Assembly (NCBI GenBank): GCA_030737875.1
Contig: CM060924.1
Location: 147,926,197 to 147,990,196, forward strand
Length of the DNA stretch: 64,000 nt
From: Allium sativum
Lineage: Eukaryota > Streptophyta > Magnoliopsida > Asparagales > Amaryllidaceae
Reading direction: 5' to 3'
Below, piece by piece: positions 1 through 10,420 of the stretch; the first letter of the stretch is position 1; each line of letters opens with the position of its first letter. The translations under genes were made by a program, and so were the position numbers. The notes under the pieces are model-generated. The model ran no database searches. It saw only the letters and a list, made by a program, of their open reading frames with translations, and was not told the DNA's origin.

Positions 1-186
1 TTTTCTCTACGTATATCAAAATTATGCATTTGAAATGATTATCTACTAATTGATTGATGGTTGTGTTGTATGATTATTTGCTAGCTAATAAACGCATTAT
101 GGGAACGAGCGGTAAATATAACCAAATGGTGTCGAATATTCAACTGAATTGAAATTGTTGGAAATTGCATGCATATACATGTATAT
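1..186 (+). mobile_element. Internal 3' domain of long-LTR element 1, left piece
   Basis: This stretch aligns by eye with 16285-16476, the internal domain of the second long-LTR element. Shared landmarks include the run around GGTTGTGTTGTATGATTATT and the later GAATTGAAxTTGTTxGAAATTxCAT. The match stops at 186 and resumes at 8001, because the Athila-like element is inserted here with a TATAT duplication (182-186 and 7996-8000). No reading frame of note. Confidence 0.75.
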
Positions 187-1166
187 TGATCGTCGCTTTC
201 CTATGAATCAGAAAAGCGCGACATTTAAATTAAATTCTGCAAGCATACAGGTGTGTAGCATACAGGTCGAACACAGGGAGGTAGATTAAAATCAAATTAT
301 TTATCTAATCTCTTGGGCGAGTTAGACAAAACTTTGGAGGTTGATTTTGAAAATAAAACAAAACAGAATTAAAACTGTAATTTGATTCAGAACAGATCTA
401 ACTGAACCAACGATCAAATCACAATTTCAATGGAAAAGCAATGAGACCATGAATCAGATTCAAATCTAATCAAATCCAATTTAACCTATGAACGCGATTA
501 AAATACAGAAAATAGAAGAGCAGAATATAAGTAACAACAGGAAATAAAATTAGGATTACCGCTGAATCTAATCAGACGGTCAATCACTAATGAAAAGAAA
601 TGCAAAATACAAATAGTATTCTACCGAATCTAATCGTTTAGACAACACTAATTGCTAAGAAATACAAAATTGCATAAAAAAGAGTTTTATTAATGAAGAA
701 GAGAATAGAATGAGATATAGTATAGGATGGTGGCTACAATGATACTACAAGGTTATATATAGGGGATAACCAAACCCTAACCCTAATACTATGATAAATG
801 GGCCTTAGGGAAACCACAAGAGAGTTTACAATAAGAAACATAAATGGGCCTTAGATAAATAAAGCAAATTTGGGCCTTTTCTCTTTTCCTCTTGCTTCCT
901 TGACACTTCTTCATTGATTTGTGATGTGCAAAGCCTTTTTATCAATCTTTTTCTTGTCCAACAGCAACTAGATGTGAGATCTTCATCTACAATTCTTCAA
1001 AATGTAAATATATAGCAATCTGATCTCCATTTCTCTACTTTTCTGGTTGCATGCGGGCTGGGTTGGAATATCTGTAAAAGTAATAAAACAATACCCAAGT
1101 AATATTTATTTATATACAAAAGATAAGAAATACGAGCATAAAATAAACACATTTCTATGTCAATCA
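187..1166 (-). repeat. 3' LTR of the Athila-like element
   Basis: Begins TGATCGTC and ends GTCAATCA on the plus strand, so it is bounded TG...CA. It matches 7015-7995 almost base for base apart from about 17 substitutions or small indels. On the minus strand this is the downstream LTR, since the PPT lies at its inner edge. It carries the same TATA-like and TTAGGG-type motifs as the 5' LTR. Confidence 0.95.
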
Positions 1167-1181
1167 AATACCCCCACACTT
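1167..1181 (-). other. Polypurine tract, Athila-like element
   Basis: On the minus strand the sequence is AAGTGTGGGGGTATT, directly abutting the 3' LTR. This is the expected plus-strand DNA priming site and fixes the orientation of the element together with the PBS at 7008-6991. Confidence 0.9.
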
Positions 1182-2380
1182 ATCTTTTACTCGTCCTCGA
1201 GTAAAACAAGAAATGAAAAACCAAACTAGATGGGTCACACTTTCGTAGGAAACACGATTGCATTGAGCGTATGCAACAAGCCATTAAACCTCTAGGTGTC
1301 CCTAGTAGGACGAGTGGTGTCTCGTAAGGATTTTCAGCGGATACTACCCACAAAATCCAAATGCAGTACGCTATGATTCTAATTAAACCACATGAATGCA
1401 ATGGACATATGCAAAATAAAAGCAAAAAATTGAAAACAAGACTTGTTTCTGAAGTGGTACAACAAATTAAATTAACAATTTCTAGTCAGTTGATTTTATT
1501 TTAGATACCTCAACTTGTCACAAATTATCAATATAAATCAAGTTTTCAAATGTTAAATTCCAGTTTGGCCAGTTAGTTCGGTCGATAACGTAGTGCAGCC
1601 ATGAAATAAATTCTTAGTTTGCTTGGCACAGTTTGCAAAGTGGTATTATTATTTTCTTATGTATGGCTAGTCAAATCAATAAGGTCAAGAAGTGTTTGGA
1701 CATCATCGCTTATTCTTTATTCTATAAAATTTTAAAATTTATGTTCAAGTACATACACCTAACTTAGAAGACCAAGGTTTACCACCCATGCACTGCCTCG
1801 CGGACTAACGGAGAGTGGGTAAAGAGTTTGGCGGATTGTGCAGGCCGACTTTGACTTTGTCAACAACGTGTCGGTAATCCTTAGGTGTCCAATCTCATAA
1901 AATGAGACCAAGATATTCCAACGCTGACTTTGTCAACAACATGTCAGATAGAGCTTGGCGGGTTTGCACACCAACGCTTGATATACAAGCAATGTTGGAT
2001 AACCTTGGATTACTATTATTATTATTGAATTTATACGCACAAAAAGAGAGTTATGCGAATTCAACTTGACACAACTTAGTTTTAAAGGTTTGACAAGCCA
2101 TTGTAAGTATTTTAAGTCCTCCGCTTATTTAAACAAAGTCTACAATATAGAATAGATTTCATGGCCATCACCTAAGAATCTCCCTATGTACCGGTTACAC
2201 TATTATCCCTCAAAATTAAACTTTTCATTATATTTCAAATTTGAACTTAGCTGAGAGAGAAAAATACTATCAACTGGCTAAAAATTGTAAACTTATTTTG
2301 TTGTATCAATTGAAAATGAGTCGTATTTTCCAAAAAAATAATTTATGGTATGTTACTACGATATAAAATGTATGATGGTC
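1182..2380 (-). other. 3' non-coding region of the Athila-like element
   Basis: About 1.2 kb between the ORF stop and the PPT. No long frame and no domain motif on either strand. Weak direct repetition occurs around 1846-1990, where a phrase like GACTTTGTCAACAACxTGTC appears twice. In autonomous relatives pol and sometimes an envelope-like ORF would lie in this part; nothing of them is recognisable here. Confidence 0.6.
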
Positions 2381-4444
2381 CTACATGAAAAAGAACGAAA
2401 GAAAAATTAAAGAAAAATCAAAAGAATGCAATGCAGACTCCCCCCACACTAGAACTAAACAGTGTCCACACTGTATACGTTTCCTAAATTTGAAAGATCG
2501 TACCCAGAGATGGATTAAATGCAAAATTATTTGTAAAATGAAATGCAGTTTAACTATATGGAGAAATGGATCATATGTACAATGATATATGTGTTTGCGA
2601 TGTATGCGATGCAAAGAGTGCCACCAATGTTTTCCCTCACACTTGGTTCGAGCCCTATGAGTCCCATTCGCACTATGTCTAGGCATGTTTTCTAATAAGC
2701 AAAGGTTTTTGAAAACCATCTCATCTTTAAACCTAGATTTATAGTTCAGGAGATAAATATCCAGGGTCATCCTAACATGAAGTTTCTCAATCAAGCTAAC
2801 ATTCCAAAAATAATTCATGTGTTCAACAAATTTATCAGTGTAATTGCTCAAAAATTTGTGATCGTATATAAACTCAGTTGCAATCGTGAAATTTAAATTA
2901 TGAGTGTTGTTCAAGACTATGTGATCACATTTCTCATCATTAACTGACAACGTATTTTGTACACTGACAATTTCAAGTTCATTTGAATACTCAAAATCAA
3001 AATTCTCAAACTTGGATTGGTGGCTTGATTCTATTTCATCCTCGTCATTTAAAAGTTTTAGTTCATCTTCGAAAAGTTGTTTGAAAGCCAATGTGGACAC
3101 GTCAATTGAAGTATGAGAGGATCTTTGAGATGGTATATTTGTCGTGTCACCAACAACGGTTTCTATCCTGTCTACTTGTTCTGTTTTGGAGTCTTGGTCA
3201 TTCGAAAGAGAAGGTGTCGACGCAGGAAGTGGAAGAAGTAAAGGTATAGAAGATGGTTTGTTGGGATTGCCAACAGTCAAGGAAGAGATAGTGTCGGGGT
3301 TTTTGACATCATAGAAAGAGATGTTGGGATTGCCAACATTAAAAGAAGGTGGGGATTTGGAAGGTTCAGACGAATTGGCCTCGGTTGCCATTGGAAGAGC
3401 ATCAAGATTTTTATTTGAGGTTGCGATCGAAGAATTATTGTGAGTGCCGAAATTATTTTCAAATGTTGTTTCATATCTAATGGCGATGACCGGATTGACC
3501 AAATTATGGCTTTCATCTTCGTACAATCCAAAAAATTCATGTTCGTTAAAATCCCTTTCCAAATTTGAATTGAAAAATTCAACATTTTTATTCTGTTCAA
3601 TTCCTAGAATTTCAATTTTCTCACAGCCTGAAAGAGGAAGCTCAAAATCAAAACTTAAATCTTTTTTCTGAAAAGAGTTGAAGTCCAAATCGTTTGTTGA
3701 ATTTTGGAAAATTTCATCAGGATGATTATTCTCCATTTCCAAAGTTGTTATTTGAAAATTTTCAATAGAAATTGGATTATTTTCTGATTCAAGGCTTGTT
3801 TGAATTTGACTTTCTTGCTCGAGTTGTTCTTTATAAGACGCAATTAAACAAAGAAGTTCATCCATCTTTTTATTTAGCCTTTCTGCCCTCTCATCAAAAT
3901 TACATTCTTCAGAGTCGTTGATTTGAGAGCTCTTGCTTTGGATTTCTTGATTTTCAAAGTAGTTTGAATTTTCGGAAAATTGAAATCGAGATTGGAAATC
4001 ATTTTGATTTTGAAAATTAGTTTCGTAACCAAAATTGTTAAAATTGGTGGGAAAATTCCAATTTTGGTCATTCTCAAGATGTGGATATGGGTTGTAGTTT
4101 TGAAAGTTTTGATCGATTTGAAAATCATTTTCAAAATTATTTTCGAATTGGTTTCCAACCCCATATTGATGTTGATCAAAGGTACGTTGCGATTCAAAAC
4201 CGTTTTGATGTGAATGTGGCCCATAATCGAAGTTATTGAAATTTAAATTGAAATCATCATTTCGATCATATCCATGGTTTTGAAAATGTTGGTCAATTGG
4301 AAAATTTTGAAAATTTGTATTGGGCTCACGAAATTTTGGAAAATCTTGTTTCATGAGTTGCAATTCATACTCATACTCTTCAAGAGGACGTCTACTCCGA
4401 TTATTATCCCACAATTCTCTCAAGGATTTTTTTGAATCAGACAT
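2381..4444 (-). CDS. Single ORF of the Athila-like element; Q/N/F-rich gag-like protein of unknown function
   Basis: An uninterrupted 687-codon frame, unusual in a window where every other retroelement gene is broken. The N-terminus reads SLRELWDNN...PLEEYEYELQL, a charged segment. Residues about 40-170 are low-complexity and dominated by Asn, Gln, Phe and Asp (repeated FQN, NFN, QNF words), like a prion-type assembly domain. Residues about 180-210 look able to form a coiled coil (ERAERLNKKMDELL). A Pro/Ser-rich middle repeats VGNPN. Near residue 605 comes a His/Trp-rich basic patch (KHWWHSLHRIHRKH), then a hydrophobic stretch around 627-648. No zinc knuckle, DSGA, YxDD or integrase motif is present. 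By position (first ORF after the leader, about 2.5 kb from the PBS) it is gag-like, but I do not recognise the family. The last 60-100 residues may be read-through of non-coding sequence, since a PPT-like run lies under them at 2437-2452. Confidence 0.7.
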   Translation of the reverse strand: MSDSKKSLRELWDNNRSRRPLEEYEYELQLMKQDFPKFREPNTNFQNFPIDQHFQNHGYDRNDDFNLNFNNFDYGPHSHQNGFESQRTFDQHQYGVGNQFENNFENDFQIDQNFQNYNPYPHLENDQNWNFPTNFNNFGYETNFQNQNDFQSRFQFSENSNYFENQEIQSKSSQINDSEECNFDERAERLNKKMDELLCLIASYKEQLEQESQIQTSLESENNPISIENFQITTLEMENNHPDEIFQNSTNDLDFNSFQKKDLSFDFELPLSGCEKIEILGIEQNKNVEFFNSNLERDFNEHEFFGLYEDESHNLVNPVIAIRYETTFENNFGTHNNSSIATSNKNLDALPMATEANSSEPSKSPPSFNVGNPNISFYDVKNPDTISSLTVGNPNKPSSIPLLLPLPASTPSLSNDQDSKTEQVDRIETVVGDTTNIPSQRSSHTSIDVSTLAFKQLFEDELKLLNDEDEIESSHQSKFENFDFEYSNELEIVSVQNTLSVNDEKCDHIVLNNTHNLNFTIATEFIYDHKFLSNYTDKFVEHMNYFWNVSLIEKLHVRMTLDIYLLNYKSRFKDEMVFKNLCLLENMPRHSANGTHRARTKCEGKHWWHSLHRIHRKHIYHCTYDPFLHIVKLHFILQIILHLIHLWVRSFKFRKRIQCGHCLVLVWGESALHSFDFSLIFLSFFFM

Positions 4445-6990
4445 TTGAATGAAGTCGACGGAAGACAGAAATTATTCTCACTTCAAAATAATATAAAATG
4501 TCGAGTAGTGCTCTGTTAATTAACTGACTCAATTAGAAGGGGGAAGAGGGTCTTATGGCCGTTCACGTACAGTATAAAACTAAGGGATACGACTAATGTT
4601 TTACGGGTAGTATGCAACCTCTTTTGCTAATAGTTCAATAAATTGAACTACTATATATCCGCGATCCAATTATACGAGACAGTCAACTTCACAAAACACC
4701 ACTTTTCAATTATATTATTTTGAAAAATCAAAATTTTATTGTTGAAAAATGATGAGATTGATGATAGTAGCAATGGGAATTCATTCCTCAGCAAATATAT
4801 TCAGAAAATTCAGTCACAGAACAGTCACAGAATAAATTGCAGAAAATTAAAAATTGCACATAGCAAGCCGCTGCCCCTGCAGAAAATTTTTACAAGCAAT
4901 TTCTGTTTTTTTTTCTTTGCAGCAGTGCACCTGTAGAGTTCAGAAAATTTTACAGTGGGGTATGGTTGTCCATCCAGAGTAGTTGAGTTGCTTCAATGAT
5001 TAAAATCCCAATGTTTGCAAATCCGTTGGCCTTTCAATCTCTTTGTTCGCTTTGTCTGAATGATTTCCTTCACCTTGGTCTCATTGTCCAAAAATAAGCA
5101 AAATGACTTGCCCCCAAATATCCATGGATCTCTTTTCTCCAAATAAACAAGACGCGGTCTCTCAACTCCAAAGGTAGAAATCAACAGAGGATCAAGCCTT
5201 TTTTTTTGAATTTCTCTTTTTTTCTTTTTTTAAAGAGAAGAAAAAGTAAACTAACAAATGAGAGAAAAAAAAACAAAGGATACTCAAAAGGAAATAGTCA
5301 GCAAAGGATAAATCCACACAGTCAATACAACAGATACTCAATCAATGAAACAGTCAACAAATCCATACACAGTCAATGAAACAAAAGATACTCAAAATGA
5401 GACAGTCAACAGAGGACAAATCTCCTCTTTATTTCAAGAAACACATATCCTTTCACAAAATAAAACACGCCCCTTTCCACCCTTTTTTTTCAATTTCTCA
5501 AAGACGGTTAAACCCAAAGGAATTTGCCCCCCTTTTCTAAAAAAAGGAAATATGTAAGCTCGCAATTCAAAACGCGTTCTGATGTTCAATGTCGTGATTA
5601 GGAGGGTTGATGTCTGGGTTACAAATCGGGTTTTCAACCCAGGTTCTGGTTGAATTGAGGATTCTCGAATCGGTTTTGGGGCGTGAGGGATTTTCTGGTT
5701 GAATTGGGTTGTTTGAACTGTGGAGGAGTTCTATTTGTTTTATGGTAGAGGAGAGTGAATTTTTGGAAAGCACGGTGATGGAGCGTGGTTGAAGCCTTGT
5801 TTGGACGGTAGTTTTGGTGATTATTGACAAGGTTTCGAACTGAAATCACGTGAATCGATTGGACTGGGGTGACAAGTGTGGGGGTATTTTCAGATCTGGG
5901 GTAGACGATGCGGATTTTGCAGTGTATTTGAACGGATTTGCTGTTCTTCGTGACGTCTGATGGACGCAGGGGTTTGGAGTAGATTTTTGATTTCGGACAG
6001 GCTTGTTTTTCGTGATGTTAAAGTTGAAGTTTGGGTAAGGAGGGTTGTGTGATTTGGTGATGATTGTTGAAGATGTAATGGAATTTGCATGAATGATTAT
6101 TTGAAATTTCTAAAGGATTTGTGGGGTGTTGTTAATATAAGAGAGTATATGTTGTTTGATTTGGAAAGGAAGTATAGGAGTATGGAGTAGTTTGTGGATA
6201 AGGAGATTGGTCAGGAGAGTTTGCGTGATGGAAGTTGGGTTGTAGTTTGAAAGGGGGCTGTGATGTTCAACAGATCAGTGGACGGTGAAGGAGTTTATGG
6301 AGTGGTCAGGGTAGTAAAGAGGATGAATGGCTTTGGGTGGGTATTGTAGCTGCTATGGAGTACTGTGATGGATGGAGATGCGGGGCTTCGGGTTTGTTGT
6401 TGAATTGCGGTGACGGCGATTGTAGTTTGTGGAGTTTGTGACGTGGACGAAGTGGTGGTGGATATTATGGATCTGTTTTAAGTTGGGGCTTCTGGGTAGT
6501 GTATGGTGATATGGTGGGTATTGATGGTGAAGTGGTTGTGGTAAGGAGGTTCGTGTAGATGGGTACAGGAAGTTTGAAACTGTGGACGTGGGATTGTATT
6601 GGCAGGGATGGTGAATTGTGTGAAAGTGGATGTATTGAGGTGAAGGCCGATGGGTTTTCTGTTTGTGATTTGCGAAGTGGCTGTGAAGGCGACAGAAGAA
6701 ATATACAGCAAGGAGAGAAAAATTTGGAAAGAAATAAATTTTTTTTTGAAAAGAACAAGGAAAGAAATTGTAGACAGAAAAGATCTCTTTTTTTTGAAAA
6801 AGTGTGAATGTGGAAAGAAATTGGCAAGTATTAATTTTTCTCTTATTAGGAAGATTATAGTATCATTAAGTAATACAAAATCTTGCCTATCGAGATTTTT
6901 ATTTTCTATATATACAAGAAAACAAACGGAAAATAAAAACAAAAATAACACGAATCAGAAATTAATAAATAATAAAATTTAATCGTCACC
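4445..6990 (-). other. Long 5' leader of the Athila-like element
   Basis: About 2.5 kb between the PBS and the ORF on the minus strand. Only short frames, none convincing. It contains a T/A-rich run (5199-5233) and a 54-bp tandem repeat (5279-5440). A GT-rich stretch on the plus strand (5570-6650) is C/A-rich on the transcribed strand. Long leaders are usual in Athila/Tat elements and can hold splice sites or packaging structure; I cannot locate these. Confidence 0.65.
5279..5440. repeat. 54-bp degenerate tandem repeat, three units
   Basis: Units start with GATACTCAA at 5279, 5333 and 5387, an exact 54-bp period. Each contains the words AGTCAxCA and ACAGTCAAT or variants. The third unit decays after about 40 bp. 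Confidence 0.75.
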
Positions 6991-7008
6991 TCCCCGGCAA
7001 CGGCGCCA
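6991..7008 (-). other. Primer-binding site, Athila/Calypso type
   Basis: On the minus strand TGGCGCCGTTGCCGGGGA, beginning 6 nt inside the 5' LTR. It fits the 3' end of plant tRNA-Asp, the primer of Athila/Calypso-type elements. This supports the lineage call in the absence of pol. Confidence 0.9.
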
Positions 7009-7014
7009 AAAACT

Positions 7015-7995
7015 TGATCGTCACTTTCCTATGAATCAGAAAAGCGCGACATTTAAATTAAATTCTGCAAGCATACAGGTGTGTAGCATACAGGTCGAAC
7101 ACAGGGAGGTAGATTAAAATCAAATTATTTATCTAATCTCTTGGGCGAGTTAGACAAAACTTTGGAGGTTGATTTTGAAAATAAAACAAAACAAAATTAA
7201 AACTGTAATTTGATTTAGAACAGATCTAACTGAACCGACGATCAAATCACAATTTCAATGGAAAAGCAATGAGACCATGAATCAGATTCAAATCTAATCA
7301 AATCCAATTTAACCTATGAACGCGATTAAAATACAGAAAATAGAAGAGCAGAATATAAGTAACAACAGGAAATAAAATTAGGATTACCGCTGAATCTAAT
7401 CAGACGGTCAATCACTAATGAAAAGAAATGCAAAATACAAATAGTGTTCTACCGAATCTAATCGTGTAGACAACACTAATTGCTAAGAAATAGAAAATTG
7501 CATAAAATATGAGTTTTATTAATGAAGAAGAGAATAGAATGAGATATAGGATAGGATGGTGGCTACAATGATACTACAAGGGTATATATAGGGGATAACC
7601 AAACCCTAACCCTAATACTATGATAAATGGGCCTTAGGGAAATCACAAGAGACTTTACAATAAGAAACATAAATGGGCCTTAGATAAATAAAGCAAATTT
7701 GGGCCTTTTCTCTTTTCCTCTTGCTTCCTTGACACTTCTTCATTGATTTGTGATGTGCAAAGCCTTTTTATCAATCTTTTTCTTGTCCAACATCAACTAG
7801 ATGTGAGATCTTCATCTACAATTCTTCAAAATGTAAATATTTAGCAATCTGATCTCCATTTCTCTACTTTTCTGGTTGCATGCGGGCTGGGTTGGAATAT
7901 CTGTAAAAGTAATAAAACAATACCCAAGTAATATTTATTTATATACAAAAGATAAGAAATAAGAGCATAAAATAAACACATTTATATGTCAATCA
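7015..7995 (-). repeat. 5' LTR of the Athila-like element
   Basis: Begins TGATCGTC and ends GTCAATCA on the plus strand, followed by the TATAT duplication at 7996-8000. As the upstream LTR on the minus strand it would supply the promoter. Confidence 0.95.
7583..7616 (-). promoter_or_regulatory. Candidate LTR core promoter with telo-box
   Basis: On the minus strand a double TTAGGGTTAGGGTTT (7616-7601) lies 10 bp upstream of TATATATA (7590-7583). Telo-box motifs are known elements of many plant promoters. Transcription would then begin near 7555. This is an inference from motif spacing. The same arrangement exists in the 3' LTR at about 757-787. Confidence 0.5.
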
Positions 7996-8000
7996 TATAT

Positions 8001-8387
8001 ACATTGAACAGGTCTTAGCAAGGAGGCTAGAGAAGAGGAATAAAATTGTATGCCCGACAAATAGGTACATGTTTACTAATTTATTGGGTTTGGATGATTT
8101 TATGAGCCGATTGGCTAGCCGCTTGGCTTTTTCTTGTTCTTTTTGAGATGAGAGGGCCTGTGTGGCGGTTTGGGGATTTTCCCGGTAGCCCCGTACAAAG
8201 GAGGTTATGGCGAAATTTTTCGAAAATTTCGGGTGTTTTCCAAATTTGTAAAAATTTGAAAAGTTCTTAGAAGTTGAAAAGTTGAAGAACTTAAGCTGTA
8301 ATGAAAATAACGAAAGTTGAGTTGATTAGTTAAACAACTTTCAGCTCCGTTCCTTTTCGAGGACGAAAAGTTTTAAGTGGGGGAGAT
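8001..8387 (+). mobile_element. Internal 3' domain of long-LTR element 1, right piece
   Basis: Resumes the match to 16477-16852 after the Athila-like insertion. It holds a short frame shared with the other copy (8006-8146) and ends in the PPT AAGTGGGGGAGAT (8375-8387). The run just before the PPT (TTTTCGAGGACGAAAAG) resembles the end of pol in Tekay/Del elements, where a frame stops just before the tract. No integrase or chromodomain is left. Confidence 0.75.
8006..8146 (+). pseudogene. Short conserved frame of the long-LTR internal domain, copy 1
   Basis: A 46-codon open stretch without its own start, reading EQVLARRLEKRNKIV and onward to a TGA. The copy at 16481-16621 is the same length. 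A hand comparison shows 5 replacement and 3 silent differences, which does not indicate protein-level selection. It may be the tail of a lost gag-pol or of a captured gene. I do not recognise the family. Confidence 0.35.
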
Positions 8388-9295
8388 TGTAACAACCCGG
8401 AAAATCAGAACCAATTTAAAAATTTTATTTTGGCAATTTTAACGGATTCTGAATATTTAAAATGATTTATTTTAAATAATAATGTCTAGAAATATATTTT
8501 CGACGAAGTTAGAAAGTATAATTTTATTTTAATTATATAACGAGCCTGAAATGGCGCGGTAGTTTGAAAATTCGATTTCAAATTTAAAATGAATATACAT
8601 AATTCAATATAAGTTAGAATTGGACGAAACCAGAAATATATGAATCTGTTTAATGATATCTTTCTAACAGAAGTAAGAAACTGAGATTTCACTTTAGAAA
8701 TGAAAAGTTATGTTCAGTTTAAAATTCAGAAATATCGCTGTGGAATTTATATATATTTTAAATATATATAAAGCCCTTAAAAATAACCATTTTGCAAACG
8801 ACCTCCATTTTCGACGAAACCACTTTTGTTGCAACCGAGATGTCAAAATATTGCTAGATTCCAATTTTCATAATTTTTGAAATCAATATGTGAGCGTGGC
8901 GCATTAAAATGCATTTAATCATTTCTACTGGAATTTAATCGACTGGAAAATGGCCATTTTTCAAATGGTCTTAGAATTCGACGAAATTAGTTTTGTTAGG
9001 ACCGAATCGTTGATACGAAGCAAGAAATATTTTTTGGAATTTTATAGTCCGTGTGTGGCCCCGGTAAACTAAAATGTACGTTGAAATCAATTTTGAACGT
9101 TATATTAATATATATTTAAATCTTGATGGAAACTGATCATAACAGTCGAATTGGCTTACAAGACATATCCCATTGTGTTCATAATGGGGGTAATTAGCTA
9201 GGGATGACGGGTGGTGGGTCTCGTTTGGAGATCGAAATTTAAAGTTACTTTTTGGGATTTAAAATAATATAAAAATATATTAATATATGGTCAAA

Positions 9296-9660
9296 CCCTT
9301 TACTCTCTCTCTCCCCTTCACTTACTTTCCTCCCATCGGTTTTCAAAATAAAATAAAATAAAACCGCCGATGTTCACCCTGCGCCACCCCGTCGCGGGCC
9401 CCCGCCAACACCGCCTCTGGCGAGAAGCCCCCCCCTCTCCCTCTTCCCCCTCGACCTCGTGAAACCAGAACCCATGCCCTAATTCCCCAAGACCAACCAC
9501 CTCCGGCCAACTAGGCCCCAAGCCGGCCACCCCGATGCCACGCACCCCCACCTGACCGCGATTGTGCCACCAGCAGCCCCCCTCCGCGCCTCTTCCCTCT
9601 CTTCTTTCCCCTTCTTCCAACTCGTGTCAAACGCCCTCCTCCCTCTTCGTACAACACTGT
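9296..9660 (+). other. Hypervariable C/T-rich island in LTR of element 1
   Basis: A pyrimidine- and GC-rich block in otherwise AT-rich DNA, opening with CTCTCTCTCTCCCC and closing at CAACACTGTGAGTTC. The GTGAGT at its end is a good plant 5' splice donor and is followed by T/A-rich sequence. Equivalent islands occur in the other LTR copies but are not alignable with this one. Frames across it are proline/arginine- or glycine-rich compositional artefacts. It could be an untranslated first exon downstream of the LTR promoter; that is inference. Confidence 0.5.
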
Positions 9661-9699
9661 GAGTTCTTTTAATTTTGTTTATCTTTATTTATTTTAATG

Positions 9700-10420
9700 T
9701 AATTAGATTAAAAAGAAAATAAAAATAAGTTTTTTTATGTGATTAGTGAATAAAGGTCGGATTTTTAACATCATAAAGTTGTGAATTTTAACATGATAAA
9801 GGTTGGATTTTTAACATCATAAAGAACGGATTTTTTTTAAATATGTTGAAATATTATATTTTTATAATAAAAAAAGATTTGATTTTTATGAATATGAAGT
9901 AATGATTTTTATTTATTCATTAGTAATATAAGGAAAGATTTCATTTTTATTTATATGTTTTTAGAATAAAAATATGATCTCTATATTGTTTACATCGAAA
10001 GAAAAATATAATCTTTACTAGAAGAGGAGCGATATAAAAATATAATTTTTATAATGAAGTGGCGATGTAAAAATATGATTTTTATAACTATAAAGGCGAG
10101 ATTTTTATTATAAATGAGAGCTTTTTATTTAATATAAAGAAAGTTTAGATTTTTATCATGAAGATAGATGAGATTTTTATATATACAATAGCGATGTAAA
10201 GGTATGATTTTTATTTATACCATAGCATAGTAAAAATATGATTTTTATTATGAAAAGAGCGACATAAAAATATAATTTTTATACATGAAGTGATATTATA
10301 AAAATGTGATTTTTATATAGGTAGCGAATTAAAAATATGATTTTTATATACTAGAGAATATAAAAATGTGATTTTTATATATGTAGCGAATACGGATGAT
10401 GTGATTGTTATATATGTAGC
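9700..10420 (+). repeat. Low-complexity array of GATTTTTAT words, LTR of element 1
   Basis: The words AAAATATGATTTTTAT and close variants recur many times at irregular spacing, giving a T/A-rich tract just after the GTGAGT donor-like site. The LTR copy at 16853 has the same kind of tract at about 18120-18550. Confidence 0.7.

Larger units (their letters stand above)
187..7995 (-). mobile_element. Non-autonomous Athila-like LTR retrotransposon, complete
   Basis: A full element on the minus strand: 980-bp LTRs at 187-1166 and 7015-7995, TSD TATAT on both sides, PBS TGGCGCCGTTGCCGGGGA (minus, 7008-6991) and PPT AAGTGTGGGGGTATT (minus, 1181-1167). That PBS is used by plant Athila/Calypso-type elements and is complementary to the 3' end of tRNA-Asp. 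The interior holds one long ORF (2381-4444). I see no protease, RT, RNase H or integrase motif, so the element must depend on proteins from a relative. A hand count gives about 17 differences between the LTRs (roughly 98.3% identity), so insertion was recent. It lies in the internal domain of a long-LTR element. Confidence 0.95.

Noticed and set aside
772..787. AAACCCTAACCCTAAT as a possible interstitial telomere.
   Set aside because: Only two repeats and present at the same place in both LTRs; better read as a promoter telo-box.
2437..2452. A PPT-like run (minus strand AGTGTGGGGGGAGT) inside the end of the 687-codon ORF.
   Set aside because: No LTR start follows on the minus strand. It may be an old secondary tract; the true PPT is at 1181-1167.
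5874..5888. A plus-strand ACAAGTGTGGGGGTATT resembling the PPT of the element in opposite orientation.
   Set aside because: No LTR sequence adjoins it and the surrounding leader shows no nested element.
6991..7008. A tRNA-like 3' end on the plus strand (TCCCCGGCAACGGCGCCA).
   Set aside because: No tRNA body precedes it; it is the complement of the retroelement primer-binding site.
9318..9620. A 100-codon minus-strand frame rich in Gly, Glu and Arg.
   Set aside because: It lies over the C/T-rich island of a long LTR, has low-complexity composition and no counterpart in the other LTR copies.
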